A stretch of DNA of 64,000 nucleotides from Streptomyces liangshanensis. GTDB lineage: Bacteria; Actinomycetota; Actinomycetes; Streptomycetales; Streptomycetaceae. Shown piece after piece: positions 38,406 through 47,123 of this stretch. The notes beneath the pieces were generated by a model that was not told the origin of the DNA, did no database searches, and worked only from the letters and a program-made list of their open reading frames with translations. The position numbers were made by a program, and so were the translations under genes. The stretch lies in NCBI RefSeq assembly GCF_011694815.1, contig NZ_CP050177.1, forward strand, positions 4,255,001-4,319,000, read 5' to 3'. Position 1 is the first letter of the stretch, and each line of letters starts with the position of its first letter.

Positions 38406-39551
38406 TTGTCCCTGCGGTCTCTCGACCAAGCCCGCGCCGTGTGCGACCGGTACCACCCGGGGCTGCTCAAAGCCCTGGAGGAGATCCCGTACGACGACCG
38501 CGAGAAGCCGGGCGGCACGGCCCTCGACCTGTTCCGCTCCCACGGCGGCCCCGGCCTGCTGATACCGGCCGAGTTCGGCGGCCACGGCGCGAGCCCCCTG
38601 GAAGCCGTACGGGTGCAGGAAGCCCTCGGCGCGGTCTCCCCGTCGCTCGCCGCCGCCACGACCATGCACCACTTCACCGCCGCCATGCTCTACGCACTGG
38701 CCGACCGGCGGAACCGGCTGACACCGGCGCAGGTGGAGCTGCTGCACCGGATCGTGCCCGAGCGGAAGCTGATGGCCTCCGGCTGGGCCGAGGGCCGCAC
38801 CCAGCAGAACATACTCGCGCCGACCGTGGCCGCGCGGCCCGTCGAAGGCGGCTACCGGCTGTCCGGTGCCAAGAAGCCGTGCAGCCTGTCGTCCTCGATG
38901 GATCTGCTGACGGCCAGCATCTCCGTACCGGGCGCCGACGGTACGCCCGAGCTCGCCCTCGCGATCGTGCCGGCCGACTCGGCCGGCCTGACCGTCCACC
39001 CCTTCTGGGGCAGCGACCTGCTCGCCGCCGCCGAGAGCGAAGAGGTGCGCCTGGAGGACGTGTTCGTACCGGAGGAGCTGGTGGTCCGTACCTCCGCCGA
39101 CGACCCGAACCGGCTGGACGACCTCCAGACGGCCGGCTTCATCTGGTTCGTCCTGCTCATCGCGGCCGGATACACCGGAGCGTCGGCCGCCCTCGTGGAA
39201 GAGGTCGTCACGCACGAGCGGGGCAACCCCACCGAGCGCGCGGCCCTCGCCCTCCACCACGAGGCGGCCGTGGCGCTGCTGGAGGGCGCCGCACGCGCCG
39301 TACAGACCGGCGTCGGGGGCGAGGAAGCGGTGGCCGGCGCCCTCGTCGCCCGCTACACCGTGCAGGAGGCGCTGGTCGCCAACGCCAACCGCGCCCTGGA
39401 ACTCCTCGGTGGCATGGACTTCATCAAGGGCTCCCCGCACTTCCGGCTGGCCGCGTCGGTGCGCCCGCTCGCCTTCCACCCGCCGGCCAGGCCCGCGGCC
39501 GCCGAGCCGCTGCTGCGCTACTTCGGCGGCGAGTCGCTTGAACTGGCCTGA
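38406..39551 (+). CDS. acyl-CoA dehydrogenase-fold flavoprotein, probable amine N-hydroxylase (VlmH-like)
   Basis: A 381-residue member of the acyl-CoA dehydrogenase superfamily (helical N-domain, GYRLSGAKKPCS beta-domain around 155-170, C-terminal helical bundle). TTG start at 38406 after GGAGGA. The superfamily includes two-component flavin monooxygenases such as isobutylamine N-hydroxylase VlmH of valanimycin biosynthesis. The flavin reductase encoded at 42058-42648 and the aminotransferase next door make N-hydroxylation of an alkyl amine the best reading. A desaturase of an acyl thioester is the main alternative. Confidence 0.72.
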   Translation: MSLRSLDQARAVCDRYHPGLLKALEEIPYDDREKPGGTALDLFRSHGGPGLLIPAEFGGHGASPLEAVRVQEALGAVSPSLAAATTMHHFTAAMLYALADRRNRLTPAQVELLHRIVPERKLMASGWAEGRTQQNILAPTVAARPVEGGYRLSGAKKPCSLSSSMDLLTASISVPGADGTPELALAIVPADSAGLTVHPFWGSDLLAAAESEEVRLEDVFVPEELVVRTSADDPNRLDDLQTAGFIWFVLLIAAGYTGASAALVEEVVTHERGNPTERAALALHHEAAVALLEGAARAVQTGVGGEEAVAGALVARYTVQEALVANANRALELLGGMDFIKGSPHFRLAASVRPLAFHPPARPAAAEPLLRYFGGESLELA

Positions 39552-39680
39552 CGCGTGTCGGGCACGGCAACCGACGCCGTGCGCCCGGCCCACCGGGGAC
39601 GACGGGGCCGCCCCCGGCCCGACCGTCCCCGTCCCCCACGATTCCCGCGCCCTCCGCACGTCCCCTTGGAGTGACATCTC

Positions 39681-40997
39681 GTGACCGTGATCCAGGACGC
39701 CCGGCCCGGTACCGGGCCGGCGCGCGGCGCCGGAGCACCGAGCCCGGAGGAGGAGATCCTCCGGCTCTACCGGGCCCACCTCAGCAAGGGCCGGGCGACG
39801 CTCGCCGAGCTGTTCGGCAGCCACATGGAGGTCGAGTCCTCCGGCGCGTGGCTGACCACGAGCGACGGGGAGCGCTTCCTCAACGCGGGCGGGTACGGGG
39901 TGTTCATCATGGGCGCCCGCCACCCCCGCGTGATCGGGGCCGTCGAGCGCCAGTTGCGTACCCACCCCACCGCGTCCCGCATCCTGCTCGAACCGACGGC
40001 CGCCCGCGCCGCCGAGGCACTGGTCTCGGTCATGCCCGAGGGCCTGGACCGGGTGCACTTCGGGTTGTCGGGCTCCGAGGCGGTGGAGACCGGGCTCAAG
40101 CTCGCCCGCGCCAACGGCTTCAAACGCACCGTCTCCATGAGCGGCGGCTACCACGGCAAGACGCTGGGAGCCCTCTCGGCCACCGCCAACAACGTCTACC
40201 AGCAGCCCTTCCGGCCGCTCGTACCCGACTTCCTGAACCTGCCGTTCGGGGACGCGGACGCCCTGGAGGCCGAACTGTCGGCCCACCCCGGCGAGGTCTG
40301 CGTCATCCTCGAACCCGTCCAGGGCGAGGGCGGGGTGATCATCCCGCCCAAGGGTTACCTGAAGCGGGTCGAGGAACTGGTCCGCGCGTACGAGGGGTTC
40401 CTCATCCTCGACGAGATCCAGTCGGGCCTGGGCAGGCTGGGCGAGTGGTGGGGAGCCGACGTCGACGGCGTCGTCCCCGACGTCATGCTGACCGGCAAGG
40501 CCCTGGGCGGCGGCGTACTTCCCGTCTCGGCGGCGGTCGCCACCCGCAAGGCGTTCCGGCCCTTCGACAAGGACCCCTTCCTCCACACCGCGACCTTCTC
40601 CGGACAGCCGCTGCTCATGGCCGCCGTCCAGGCGTCCATCGAGACGATCAAGGAGGAGCGGCTGGTCACCAAGGCCGTGGACCTCGGCGGCACCCTGCTG
40701 CCGAAGCTCACCGAGATCGCCCGCCGCAACATCCCCGACCTCGTGGTGGAGGTGCGCGGCCGCGGCCTGATGATCGGCGTCGAGCTGGTCGAGGCCGGCC
40801 TGGCCGGTGAGCTGCTGATCGAGCTCTTCAACCACGGTGTTGTCGCCAACCACTCCATGAACGGCAGCGCGGTGGTGCGGTTCACCCCGCCCGCCACCCT
40901 GACCGGCGCCGAAGTGCGCTTCCTCCTCGACTCGTTCGACAAGGCGACCCGCGAACTCGTGCGGGGCGCGGCCAAGATGCCGGAAGGCGGTAACTGA
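39681..40997 (+). CDS. class III PLP-dependent aminotransferase
   Basis: A 438-residue fold-type I aminotransferase with the PLP lysine Lys273 (LTGKALGGG) and the pyridine-nitrogen aspartate Asp244 (ILDEIQSGLG). Class III enzymes often act on terminal aldehydes (omega-transaminases). Following an acyl reductase gene, it probably turns a fatty aldehyde into a primary amine. GTG start at 39681 after GGAG. It ends two bases before the SRPBCC gene. Confidence 0.87.
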   Translation: MTVIQDARPGTGPARGAGAPSPEEEILRLYRAHLSKGRATLAELFGSHMEVESSGAWLTTSDGERFLNAGGYGVFIMGARHPRVIGAVERQLRTHPTASRILLEPTAARAAEALVSVMPEGLDRVHFGLSGSEAVETGLKLARANGFKRTVSMSGGYHGKTLGALSATANNVYQQPFRPLVPDFLNLPFGDADALEAELSAHPGEVCVILEPVQGEGGVIIPPKGYLKRVEELVRAYEGFLILDEIQSGLGRLGEWWGADVDGVVPDVMLTGKALGGGVLPVSAAVATRKAFRPFDKDPFLHTATFSGQPLLMAAVQASIETIKEERLVTKAVDLGGTLLPKLTEIARRNIPDLVVEVRGRGLMIGVELVEAGLAGELLIELFNHGVVANHSMNGSAVVRFTPPATLTGAEVRFLLDSFDKATRELVRGAAKMPEGGN

Positions 40998-40999
40998 TC

Positions 41000-41488
41000 G
41001 TGCGGCATGTCGAACTGAAGGCGCTCGTCCCCTCCGAGGACGCGCGGAGCGTCTTCGACGCGGTGATCAAGTGGGAGCGGTATCCCGAGCTGGCTCCGCA
41101 CGTGCACACCACCGTCGTGCACGCCACGCTGCCGGCCGCGGAATGCGGCTCCAGCTGGGAACTGAACTTCCGCAGCGGGCTGCTGCGCTGGACCGAGCGG
41201 GACGAATTCTCGGTCGAGGACCTGACGGCCCGTTTCGAACAGACCGACGGCGACTTCGACAGCTTCACCGGGCTGTGGACGCTACGGCAGGAAGGAGCCG
41301 ACGTCGCCGTCGACTTCGAGGCCGACTTCGACTTCGGCATCCCCAGCCTGCAGGGAATCCTCGATCCGATCGCCGAGCGCGTCATCAAGGAAAGCGTCGC
41401 CTGGGCCGTGACCGGCCTCTACCCGCAGAGTCGGCTGCTCGGCGACGCGAACCTCAGTGACGCCCGTCCGGGAATCGCCGCAGCGTGA
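41000..41488 (+). CDS. SRPBCC (START-like) family protein
   Basis: A 162-residue single-domain protein of the SRPBCC/polyketide cyclase-like superfamily (RHVELKALVPSEDARSVFDAVIKW at the start and a GLWTLRQEG beta strand later). These helix-grip proteins bind hydrophobic ligands; some cyclise polyketides. Here there is no aromatic polyketide system, so a lipid-binding or chaperone-like role in handling the alkyl intermediate is as likely. GTG 41000 lies two bases after the aminotransferase stop. Confidence 0.75.
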   Translation: MRHVELKALVPSEDARSVFDAVIKWERYPELAPHVHTTVVHATLPAAECGSSWELNFRSGLLRWTERDEFSVEDLTARFEQTDGDFDSFTGLWTLRQEGADVAVDFEADFDFGIPSLQGILDPIAERVIKESVAWAVTGLYPQSRLLGDANLSDARPGIAAA

Positions 41489-41515
41489 CCCGCTGCCCTC
41501 ACAGGAGCTGAGCCC

Positions 41516-42061
41516 GTGGATCAGGCCAATCCGTTCGAAACCCCCCGTACGTACTCCCTGCACCGAGCCGAGTACCTCGTCGGCCTGGCCGTCACGACCG
41601 GACTGATGATCGCCCACCTGGGCGACATCCGCTGGGTACCGGCCGTCGCGCTGTTCTTGTACATCGACCTCATCGGGTACATCCCCGGCGCCATCGCCTT
41701 CCGGCGCAGCGGCGGCCGCCCGATCTCCAAGGTCTACTACGTGCTCTACAACGTCATGCACAGCCTCATCACGCAGGGCGCGGTCGCGGCCCTGTGGTGC
41801 TGGCTGATCGGGCCGGAGTGGGCGCTGCTGGTGCTGCCCTTCCATCTCTTCGGGGACCGGGGCCTGTTCGGCAACTTCCTGAAGCCCTTCGCGCTGCCCT
41901 TCGAACCGGTACGCCAGCCCGGCTACCTGCGGCTCCTGGACGACCTGGGGGTCAAGCACCCCAAGCCGGTCGGGCACGCGACCGATCCCGTCCCGGTGGG
42001 CCATGTCCCCGCGGCGCGGCCCGGCCCCGCCGAGCGCGCTCAGCGGGAGGCCGTGCGATGA
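41516..42061 (+). CDS. small integral membrane protein of the cluster
   Basis: A 181-residue membrane protein with about four hydrophobic segments (near residues 21-36, 42-60, 82-98 and 101-112) and conserved-looking histidines (NVMHSLI and LPFHLFGDRG). GTG 41516 after AGGAG. The tail is soluble and proline-rich. It sits between the SRPBCC and flavin reductase genes with overlap to the latter. Valanimycin-type clusters contain an integral membrane protein implicated in late steps, but I cannot show homology, so the role is open. Confidence 0.65.
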   Translation: MDQANPFETPRTYSLHRAEYLVGLAVTTGLMIAHLGDIRWVPAVALFLYIDLIGYIPGAIAFRRSGGRPISKVYYVLYNVMHSLITQGAVAALWCWLIGPEWALLVLPFHLFGDRGLFGNFLKPFALPFEPVRQPGYLRLLDDLGVKHPKPVGHATDPVPVGHVPAARPGPAERAQREAVR

Positions 42062-42648
42062 ACACCGCGCTGCGGCCCCGCACCGGGACGACCCGCGGGC
42101 ACCGCACCCCCGACGACCGCCTCCGGCGGCGCCGGGCCCTGTACCACCTGACCTCCCCGGTGGCCGTGCTGACGGTCAGCCACGAAGGGCAGCTGCACGG
42201 CACCACGGTCAGCATGGTGACCACGGTGTCCCGGGAGCCGCTGCTGCTCGGGACCTGCCTCAGGCGCGGGTCGCACTTCGCCGGACTCGCGGCCGCCTCG
42301 GGCCGCTACGTCATCAACGTGCTGACGGCCGACCAGGTCGAGCTGGCCCGGTACTTCGCCGACAGCTCGCGGCCCGAGGGCGGAGCCCAGTTCGCCGGCC
42401 TGGGGTGGGAGACGGGACCGTACGCCCACGCACCCCTGCTGGACGGCGCGCTGGCCCACTACACCTGCCGGCTCGTCGGCTCCCCCGAGGTCGGGGACCA
42501 CGACGTACTGATCGGCTACGTGACGCATGCCGCCGTGGGCGCGGGCGACCCCCTGGTCAGCTACGCCGGCGGACTGTTCACCGGCCCGCTCACCCCTGCC
42601 CGGGACCCCGGGCAGGCCCCTCAGAGCAGCGAGGAGACCGGATCATGA
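42058..42648 (+). CDS. flavin reductase, VlmR/HpaC-like
   Basis: A 196-residue flavin reductase-domain protein (LYHLTSPVAVLTVSHEG, then VSREPLLLGTCLRRGSHFAGL, typical of the FMN-binding split barrel). It would supply reduced flavin to the acyl-CoA dehydrogenase-fold monooxygenase in a two-component system, as VlmR does for VlmH. ATG 42058 overlaps the previous stop by four bases, and its own stop overlaps the diiron gene start, so the three genes are tightly coupled. Confidence 0.85.
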   Translation: MNTALRPRTGTTRGHRTPDDRLRRRRALYHLTSPVAVLTVSHEGQLHGTTVSMVTTVSREPLLLGTCLRRGSHFAGLAAASGRYVINVLTADQVELARYFADSSRPEGGAQFAGLGWETGPYAHAPLLDGALAHYTCRLVGSPEVGDHDVLIGYVTHAAVGAGDPLVSYAGGLFTGPLTPARDPGQAPQSSEETGS

Positions 42649-43631
42649 CCGCGCCTGTGGCGCCCGAGGCCGACTGGGACAAGGCACCCGGTCTGCTCGA
42701 CGGCGCGAAGGAACTCACGCTCGGCCCCGAGGAGTGCGACCTCTCCTACTGGATCACCTCCGTCGCGCAGGGAACCCTGCGGGACCGCGGCGACACCGGC
42801 CACCACGCCGACGCCGTCGTACCGCAGTTCCTCAAGGACCCCGGCCCGCTGCGGGACGCCCTCACCCTGGAGTTCGGCTTCCGGGCCCTGTCCGAAGAGA
42901 TGGCCACCCGCATCCTGGGCCACTACGTGACCCTCGCGCCGGGCATCCCGGAGATGGAGTTCTACGCCACCCAGCTCCTCGACGAGGCCCGGCACGCCCG
43001 GGTCTTCCGCAACCACCTCGTCGAACTGGGACACCCGGCCGACAGCCTGCTGCGGGACATCGACGAGATGGCCGCCGACTACCGGCGCCGCGTGCTGGAG
43101 CCGGTGAAGGAGTTCACCGACGAGATCGTCACGAAGCAGGCCGACTTCATCGGCGGCGTCGCCGTCTTCGCCATCGTCATCGAGGGCGTACTCGCGCCCG
43201 CCGCCGAGCTGAGCGAGCGCAAGTGGACCCCGCTCTCGCCCGCCACCGGGGAGATCTCCCGCGGCACCGCCATCGACGAGATCCGGCACCTGACCGTGGC
43301 CAGCACCATCCTGCGCGACCACGTCGCCGAACACCCCGACTCCAAGCCGAGGCTGCTGGAGATCCTCCGGCGCGGCGTCCGGCTCTGGGACGAACTCCCC
43401 GACCGCGAGTACGTCCTGCCCCGCGAGGAGATGTTCCAGAAGGGCATGTACGAGCACGCCGACAAGATCGGCGACTACGAGTTGTGGCCCGGGGTGCGGA
43501 TGCTCGACACCACCCCCGAGCAGCGCTACGCCATGGCCGAGCAGTGGACCGACGAGATGGCCGAGGTGCGCATGGCCTACATGGGCCTCCCCGTCGAGGT
43601 GCTGGCCGGCGGCCAGGAGAGCACCGGATGA
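42645..43631 (+). CDS. ferritin-like diiron oxygenase
   Basis: A 328-residue helical protein with two diiron ligand motifs: Glu114-A-R-His117 (DEARHARVF) and Glu212-I-R-His215 (DEIRHLTVA). Further candidate ligands are Glu84/85 and Glu180 on adjacent helices, so a complete four-helix diiron site is plausible. Relatives oxidise amines or form N-O and N-N bonds. In this cluster it is the best candidate for azoxy bond formation or further N-oxidation. ATG 42645 overlaps the flavin reductase stop, and its stop overlaps the KSIII start. Confidence 0.8.
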   Translation: MTAPVAPEADWDKAPGLLDGAKELTLGPEECDLSYWITSVAQGTLRDRGDTGHHADAVVPQFLKDPGPLRDALTLEFGFRALSEEMATRILGHYVTLAPGIPEMEFYATQLLDEARHARVFRNHLVELGHPADSLLRDIDEMAADYRRRVLEPVKEFTDEIVTKQADFIGGVAVFAIVIEGVLAPAAELSERKWTPLSPATGEISRGTAIDEIRHLTVASTILRDHVAEHPDSKPRLLEILRRGVRLWDELPDREYVLPREEMFQKGMYEHADKIGDYELWPGVRMLDTTPEQRYAMAEQWTDEMAEVRMAYMGLPVEVLAGGQESTG

Positions 43632-44662
43632 GCACGGAGCCCGGCGGGAAGCGGGCTCCCGTGACGAGGGCCGCCGTGATAGCGGGCATCGGGTCGTACG
43701 TACCACCCGGTGTGGTGACCAACGACGACCTGACGGCCCGGCTGGACACCTCGGACGAGTGGATCCGCAGCCGCACCGGAATCGCCACGCGCCACGTGGT
43801 CTCCCCCGGCACGGCCACCTCCGACCTCGCCGTCGAGGCCGGGCAGCGGGCCATGAAATCGGCCGGCAGCGCGGACATCGACGCGGTGGTGCTCGTCACC
43901 ACCACGCCGGACCACCTGTGCCCGGCCACCGCCCCGGCCGTGGCCGCCCGGCTCGGTCTGACCGGCGTACCGGCCTTCGACGTGGCCGCCGTGTGCACCG
44001 GCTTCCTCTACGGCCTGGCGACCGCGTCCGGGCTGATCGCGGCGGGCATCGCGGAGCGCGTGCTGCTCGTCGCGGCCGACGCGTTCACCACCCTCATCGA
44101 CCCCGACGACCGCACCACCGCCGTGATCTTCGCGGACGGGGCGGGCGCGGTGGTGCTGCGCGCCGGGGAGCCGGGCGAACCGGGCGCGGTGGGACCCCTG
44201 GTCCTGGGCAGTGACGGCGCCCTCGCCCACCTCATCGAGGTGCCGGCCGGCGGCTCGCGGCAGCGCTCCTCGGGCCGCGTCGCACCCCCGGAGGACCACT
44301 TCTTCCGGATGCGGGGCCGCGACACGTACCGTCACGCCGTGGAGCGCATGACCGCCGCCTCGGCGGAGGCGGTCCGGCGCCGCGGCTGGCGGCTCCCCGA
44401 CATCGATCGGCTTGCCGCGCACCAGGCGAACGCCCGCATCCTCACCGCGGTCGCGGACCGGTTGGAGATCCCGGCCGGACGCCGGCTGTCCAACATCGAG
44501 AGCGTCGGCAACACCGGCGGCGCCTCGATCCCGCTGCTGCTGTCCCAGGCGGCGCGGGACGGCCGGCTGACCGGCGGACAGAAAGTGCTGCTCACCGCGT
44601 TCGGCGGCGGGCTGACCTGGGGCGCGACCGCCCTCACCTGGCCGGACCTCACCCCGTCCTGA
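43628..44662 (+). CDS. beta-ketoacyl-ACP synthase III (FabH-like)
   Basis: A 344-residue KSIII with an intact catalytic triad: Cys123 (VCTGFLYG), His265 (AAHQANARI) and Asn295 (VGNTGGASIP). It would start chain assembly by condensing an acyl-CoA starter with malonyl-ACP. ATG 43628 overlaps the diiron stop. It is one of three chain-building genes in the cluster. Malonyl loading and keto processing would have to be supplied by primary fatty acid synthesis, because no acyltransferase or ketoreductase is encoded here. Confidence 0.92.
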   Translation: MSTEPGGKRAPVTRAAVIAGIGSYVPPGVVTNDDLTARLDTSDEWIRSRTGIATRHVVSPGTATSDLAVEAGQRAMKSAGSADIDAVVLVTTTPDHLCPATAPAVAARLGLTGVPAFDVAAVCTGFLYGLATASGLIAAGIAERVLLVAADAFTTLIDPDDRTTAVIFADGAGAVVLRAGEPGEPGAVGPLVLGSDGALAHLIEVPAGGSRQRSSGRVAPPEDHFFRMRGRDTYRHAVERMTAASAEAVRRRGWRLPDIDRLAAHQANARILTAVADRLEIPAGRRLSNIESVGNTGGASIPLLLSQAARDGRLTGGQKVLLTAFGGGLTWGATALTWPDLTPS

Positions 44663-44762
44663 GCCCTCGCGCCACCGCTCCGTCGCGCTCCACCCGTACA
44701 TCCGCGTCCACGCACCGGCGAACGACGCCCAGCCATCAGGACAACTGTCGAAAGGTTTCGCC

Positions 44763-44993
44763 ATGTTCGAGCAATTCAAGAGCCTCCTCGTCGACAAGCT
44801 GAAGGTCGCGCCCGACCTGATCACGCCCGAGGCCACCCGGGAGGACATCGAACTCGACTCCCTCGACGTCGTGGAGCTGTCCCTGATGCTCAACTCCGAG
44901 CTGGGCCTCACCATCAGCGACGACGAACTGCTGGAGGCGGCCACCGTCGGCGACATGGTGGCGCTCATGGAGGAGCGAGGCGCGAAGATCTGA
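44763..44993 (+). CDS. acyl carrier protein
   Basis: A 76-residue acidic four-helix protein with the phosphopantetheine site DSLD (Ser33). It carries the growing acyl chain for the neighbouring KSIII and KSII and is the likely donor for the reductase encoded at 36681. ATG 44763 follows GAAAGG. Its stop and the KSII start share one base (TGATG), so the two are coupled. The 100-base gap before it has no gene. Confidence 0.95.
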   Translation: MFEQFKSLLVDKLKVAPDLITPEATREDIELDSLDVVELSLMLNSELGLTISDDELLEAATVGDMVALMEERGAKI

Positions 44994-46213
44994 TGGCCGG
45001 TATCGATGTCGCCGTCACCGGGGTCGGTATGGTCACGCCCGGTGGCGTGGGGGTGGTGCCCACCTGGGCAGCCGTCCGTTCGGGGCGTTCCCCGGCCGCC
45101 TTCGACCCCGTGCTGGAGTCGAATCCGGTACGGATCTCCTGCCGGGTCCCCGGGTTCGACCCGGATGCCCTGCTGGGCGCCCGGCGCGCACTGCGCCTCG
45201 ACCGTTTTGTGCAGTTCGCTCTGGTTGCCGCGCGCGAGGCGCTGGCCGACGCCGGGCTGGACACGAAGACCTGGGACGGGGCCCGCGTCGGCGTCGTGCT
45301 GGGCAACGGTGACGGGGGGCCCGAAACCGTGGAGGCCCAGCACCGGGTCATGCTCCGGGACGGCCCCGGCCGGGTGTCGTCGCTGCTGCTGCCCATGCAG
45401 CTCCCCAACATGCTCGCCGGCCAGGCGGCCATCGAGTTCGGGGCCACCGGCCCCAACCTCGTGGTGTCGACGGCGTGCGCCTCCGGTACGACCGCCATCG
45501 GCGTCGCCCGCGATCTCCTGGCCCTCGACCGCTGCGACGTGGTCCTGACCGGCGGGAGCGAGGCGCTGATCACGCCGCTGGCGATGGCCGGGTTCGCCCA
45601 GATGGGCGCCCTTTCCCGGCGCGAGGACGACCCCGCGGCCGCCTCGCGTCCCTTCGACGCGGACCGGGACGGATTTGTCGCCGGCGAGGGCGCCGGCATC
45701 CTGATCCTCGAACGGCTCCGGGACGCCCGCGCCCGCGGGGCCCGGGTCCGGGGGCGGATCGTGGGGTACGGGGCCTCGGCCGACGCCCACCACATGACCT
45801 CGCCCCATCCGACGGGCGCCGGGATCGAGTCGGCCGTGCGGGCCGCCCTCGCCGACGCGGGCGCCGGCCCGGGCGACGTGCAGCACGTCAACGCGCACGG
45901 TACGTCCACGCCCCTCAACGACCTGGCGGAGGCGAGGATGCTGAAGCGGACGCTCACCGGCGATCCGCTCGTCACCTCCACCAAGGGCGTGACGGGACAC
46001 CTGCTGGGCGCGGCGGGTGCGGTGGAGGCCATCCTCACGGTGCTGTCGGTGGACCAGGCACTGGTACCGCCCACGGCCAACCTGACCCACCCGGATCCCG
46101 GCATCGACATCAAGATCGCCGTTTCGGAGACGTCCATGCCGATCGATCTGGCCCTCAGCAACTCCTCGGGCTTCGGAGGACAGAACGCGGTACTGGCGAT
46201 CGCCGCCGCCTGA
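44993..46213 (+). CDS. beta-ketoacyl-ACP synthase II (FabF-like)
   Basis: A 406-residue KS of the FabB/F type. The catalytic residues are Cys162 (STACASGT), His302 (NAHGTST) and His336 (KGVTGHLLGAAG), so it is an active elongating KS and not a chain-length factor. It elongates the chain on the dedicated ACP. It is the last gene of the plus-strand biosynthetic operon and is followed by a terminator hairpin shared with the convergent SARP gene. Confidence 0.94.
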   Translation: MAGIDVAVTGVGMVTPGGVGVVPTWAAVRSGRSPAAFDPVLESNPVRISCRVPGFDPDALLGARRALRLDRFVQFALVAAREALADAGLDTKTWDGARVGVVLGNGDGGPETVEAQHRVMLRDGPGRVSSLLLPMQLPNMLAGQAAIEFGATGPNLVVSTACASGTTAIGVARDLLALDRCDVVLTGGSEALITPLAMAGFAQMGALSRREDDPAAASRPFDADRDGFVAGEGAGILILERLRDARARGARVRGRIVGYGASADAHHMTSPHPTGAGIESAVRAALADAGAGPGDVQHVNAHGTSTPLNDLAEARMLKRTLTGDPLVTSTKGVTGHLLGAAGAVEAILTVLSVDQALVPPTANLTHPDPGIDIKIAVSETSMPIDLALSNSSGFGGQNAVLAIAAA

Positions 46214-46257
46214 ACCGCCGCCTGCCGCCTGAGCCGCCGCCCCGCGGCCGGACCGGG

Positions 46258-46285
46258 GCAGCCGACCCTCCACCGGGTCGGCTGC
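46258..46285. terminator. bidirectional terminator between KSII and SARP genes
   Basis: A perfect 11-bp hairpin (GCAGCCGACCC, loop TCCACC) followed by TCCTTCC on the plus strand. It lies between the convergent KSII and SARP genes. Confidence 0.8.
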
Positions 46286-46307
46286 TCCTTCCGGTCTGTC
46301 CGCGGCG

Positions 46308-47123
46308 TCAGGGTCTTCGGGCGCCGGTCAGGTCGGACTCGAGCCGGCCGCGGCCGCTTCCCAGGGAGAGGGCCGGGTCGTGGGACAGGATCGCGCGCTC
46401 CACGCGGCGCAACGAGGGAGAGGGCTGTACACCGATCTCCTCGGAAAGGTGCTGCCACATGCGGCGGTACGTGTCCAAGGCGTCGGCCTGGCGCCCGGAC
46501 CGGTAGAGCGCGAGCATGAGTTGCTCACAGAACCGTTCCCGCAGCGGGTTGCTGATGTGCGTCTCGTGGAGTTCCGCGAGGATGCGCGAGTGGTGTCCCG
46601 CGTCGAGTTCGGCATCGAACAGGAGCTCCCGCGCGCGCAACCTGTGCTCCTCGAAACGAGCGCCGGCGAGCCGGCACACGGTGCCACCCGGGAGCTGACC
46701 GAAGACGGGCCCGCGCCACATGGCCAGCGCGGACCGCAGCAGGTCCGCCGCCTCGGCCGGGTGAGTGAGCATCGCCATCTCGGCCTGCTGGACCTTGCGG
46801 AAGAACTGGGCCGCGTCGAGCTCGTCGTCCTCCACCGCCAGCCGGTAGCCCGAGGGATGGATCGTCAGGCGGGATAAAGAGCGTTCGGGCTCCAGGGCTC
46901 TCAGCCGGCGGCGTAGTCGACTGACGTGTGCCTGAAGTGCGTTGGTCTGGTTGTCGGGGGCCGAATCCCCCCACATCTCATTGATCAGAACTTCCCCACC
47001 GACGGCCTGCCGTTCACTGATGAGCAGCACCTGGACAAGAGTCCGCTGCAGGTCGCCGGGTATTTCTACTTGGCCTGCCTCCGTATAGATCTCTAGCGCT
47101 CCGAGAATCGAAAAGCTAAGCAC
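46308..47123 (-). CDS. SARP-family transcriptional activator
   Basis: A 271-residue Streptomyces antibiotic regulatory protein: an OmpR-type winged helix (residues 1-95, with ALQAHVSRLRRRL recognition helix) followed by a bacterial transcriptional activation domain (about 100-245). It is the likely pathway-specific activator of the cluster, as SARPs bind direct heptamer repeats upstream of target genes. It contains a rare TTA leucine codon (46875-46877), making its translation dependent on bldA tRNA. ATG at 47123. Confidence 0.92.
   Translation of the reverse strand: MLSFSILGALEIYTEAGQVEIPGDLQRTLVQVLLISERQAVGGEVLINEMWGDSAPDNQTNALQAHVSRLRRRLRALEPERSLSRLTIHPSGYRLAVEDDELDAAQFFRKVQQAEMAMLTHPAEAADLLRSALAMWRGPVFGQLPGGTVCRLAGARFEEHRLRARELLFDAELDAGHHSRILAELHETHISNPLRERFCEQLMLALYRSGRQADALDTYRRMWQHLSEEIGVQPSPSLRRVERAILSHDPALSLGSGRGRLESDLTGARRP

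Noticed and set aside
36546..40853. 1435-codon open frame on the minus strand across the acyl reductase, dehydrogenase and aminotransferase genes
   Set aside because: It is the antisense shadow of three genes with clear domains and catalytic residues. Long antisense frames are common in high G+C DNA. Its sequence has no recognisable domain.
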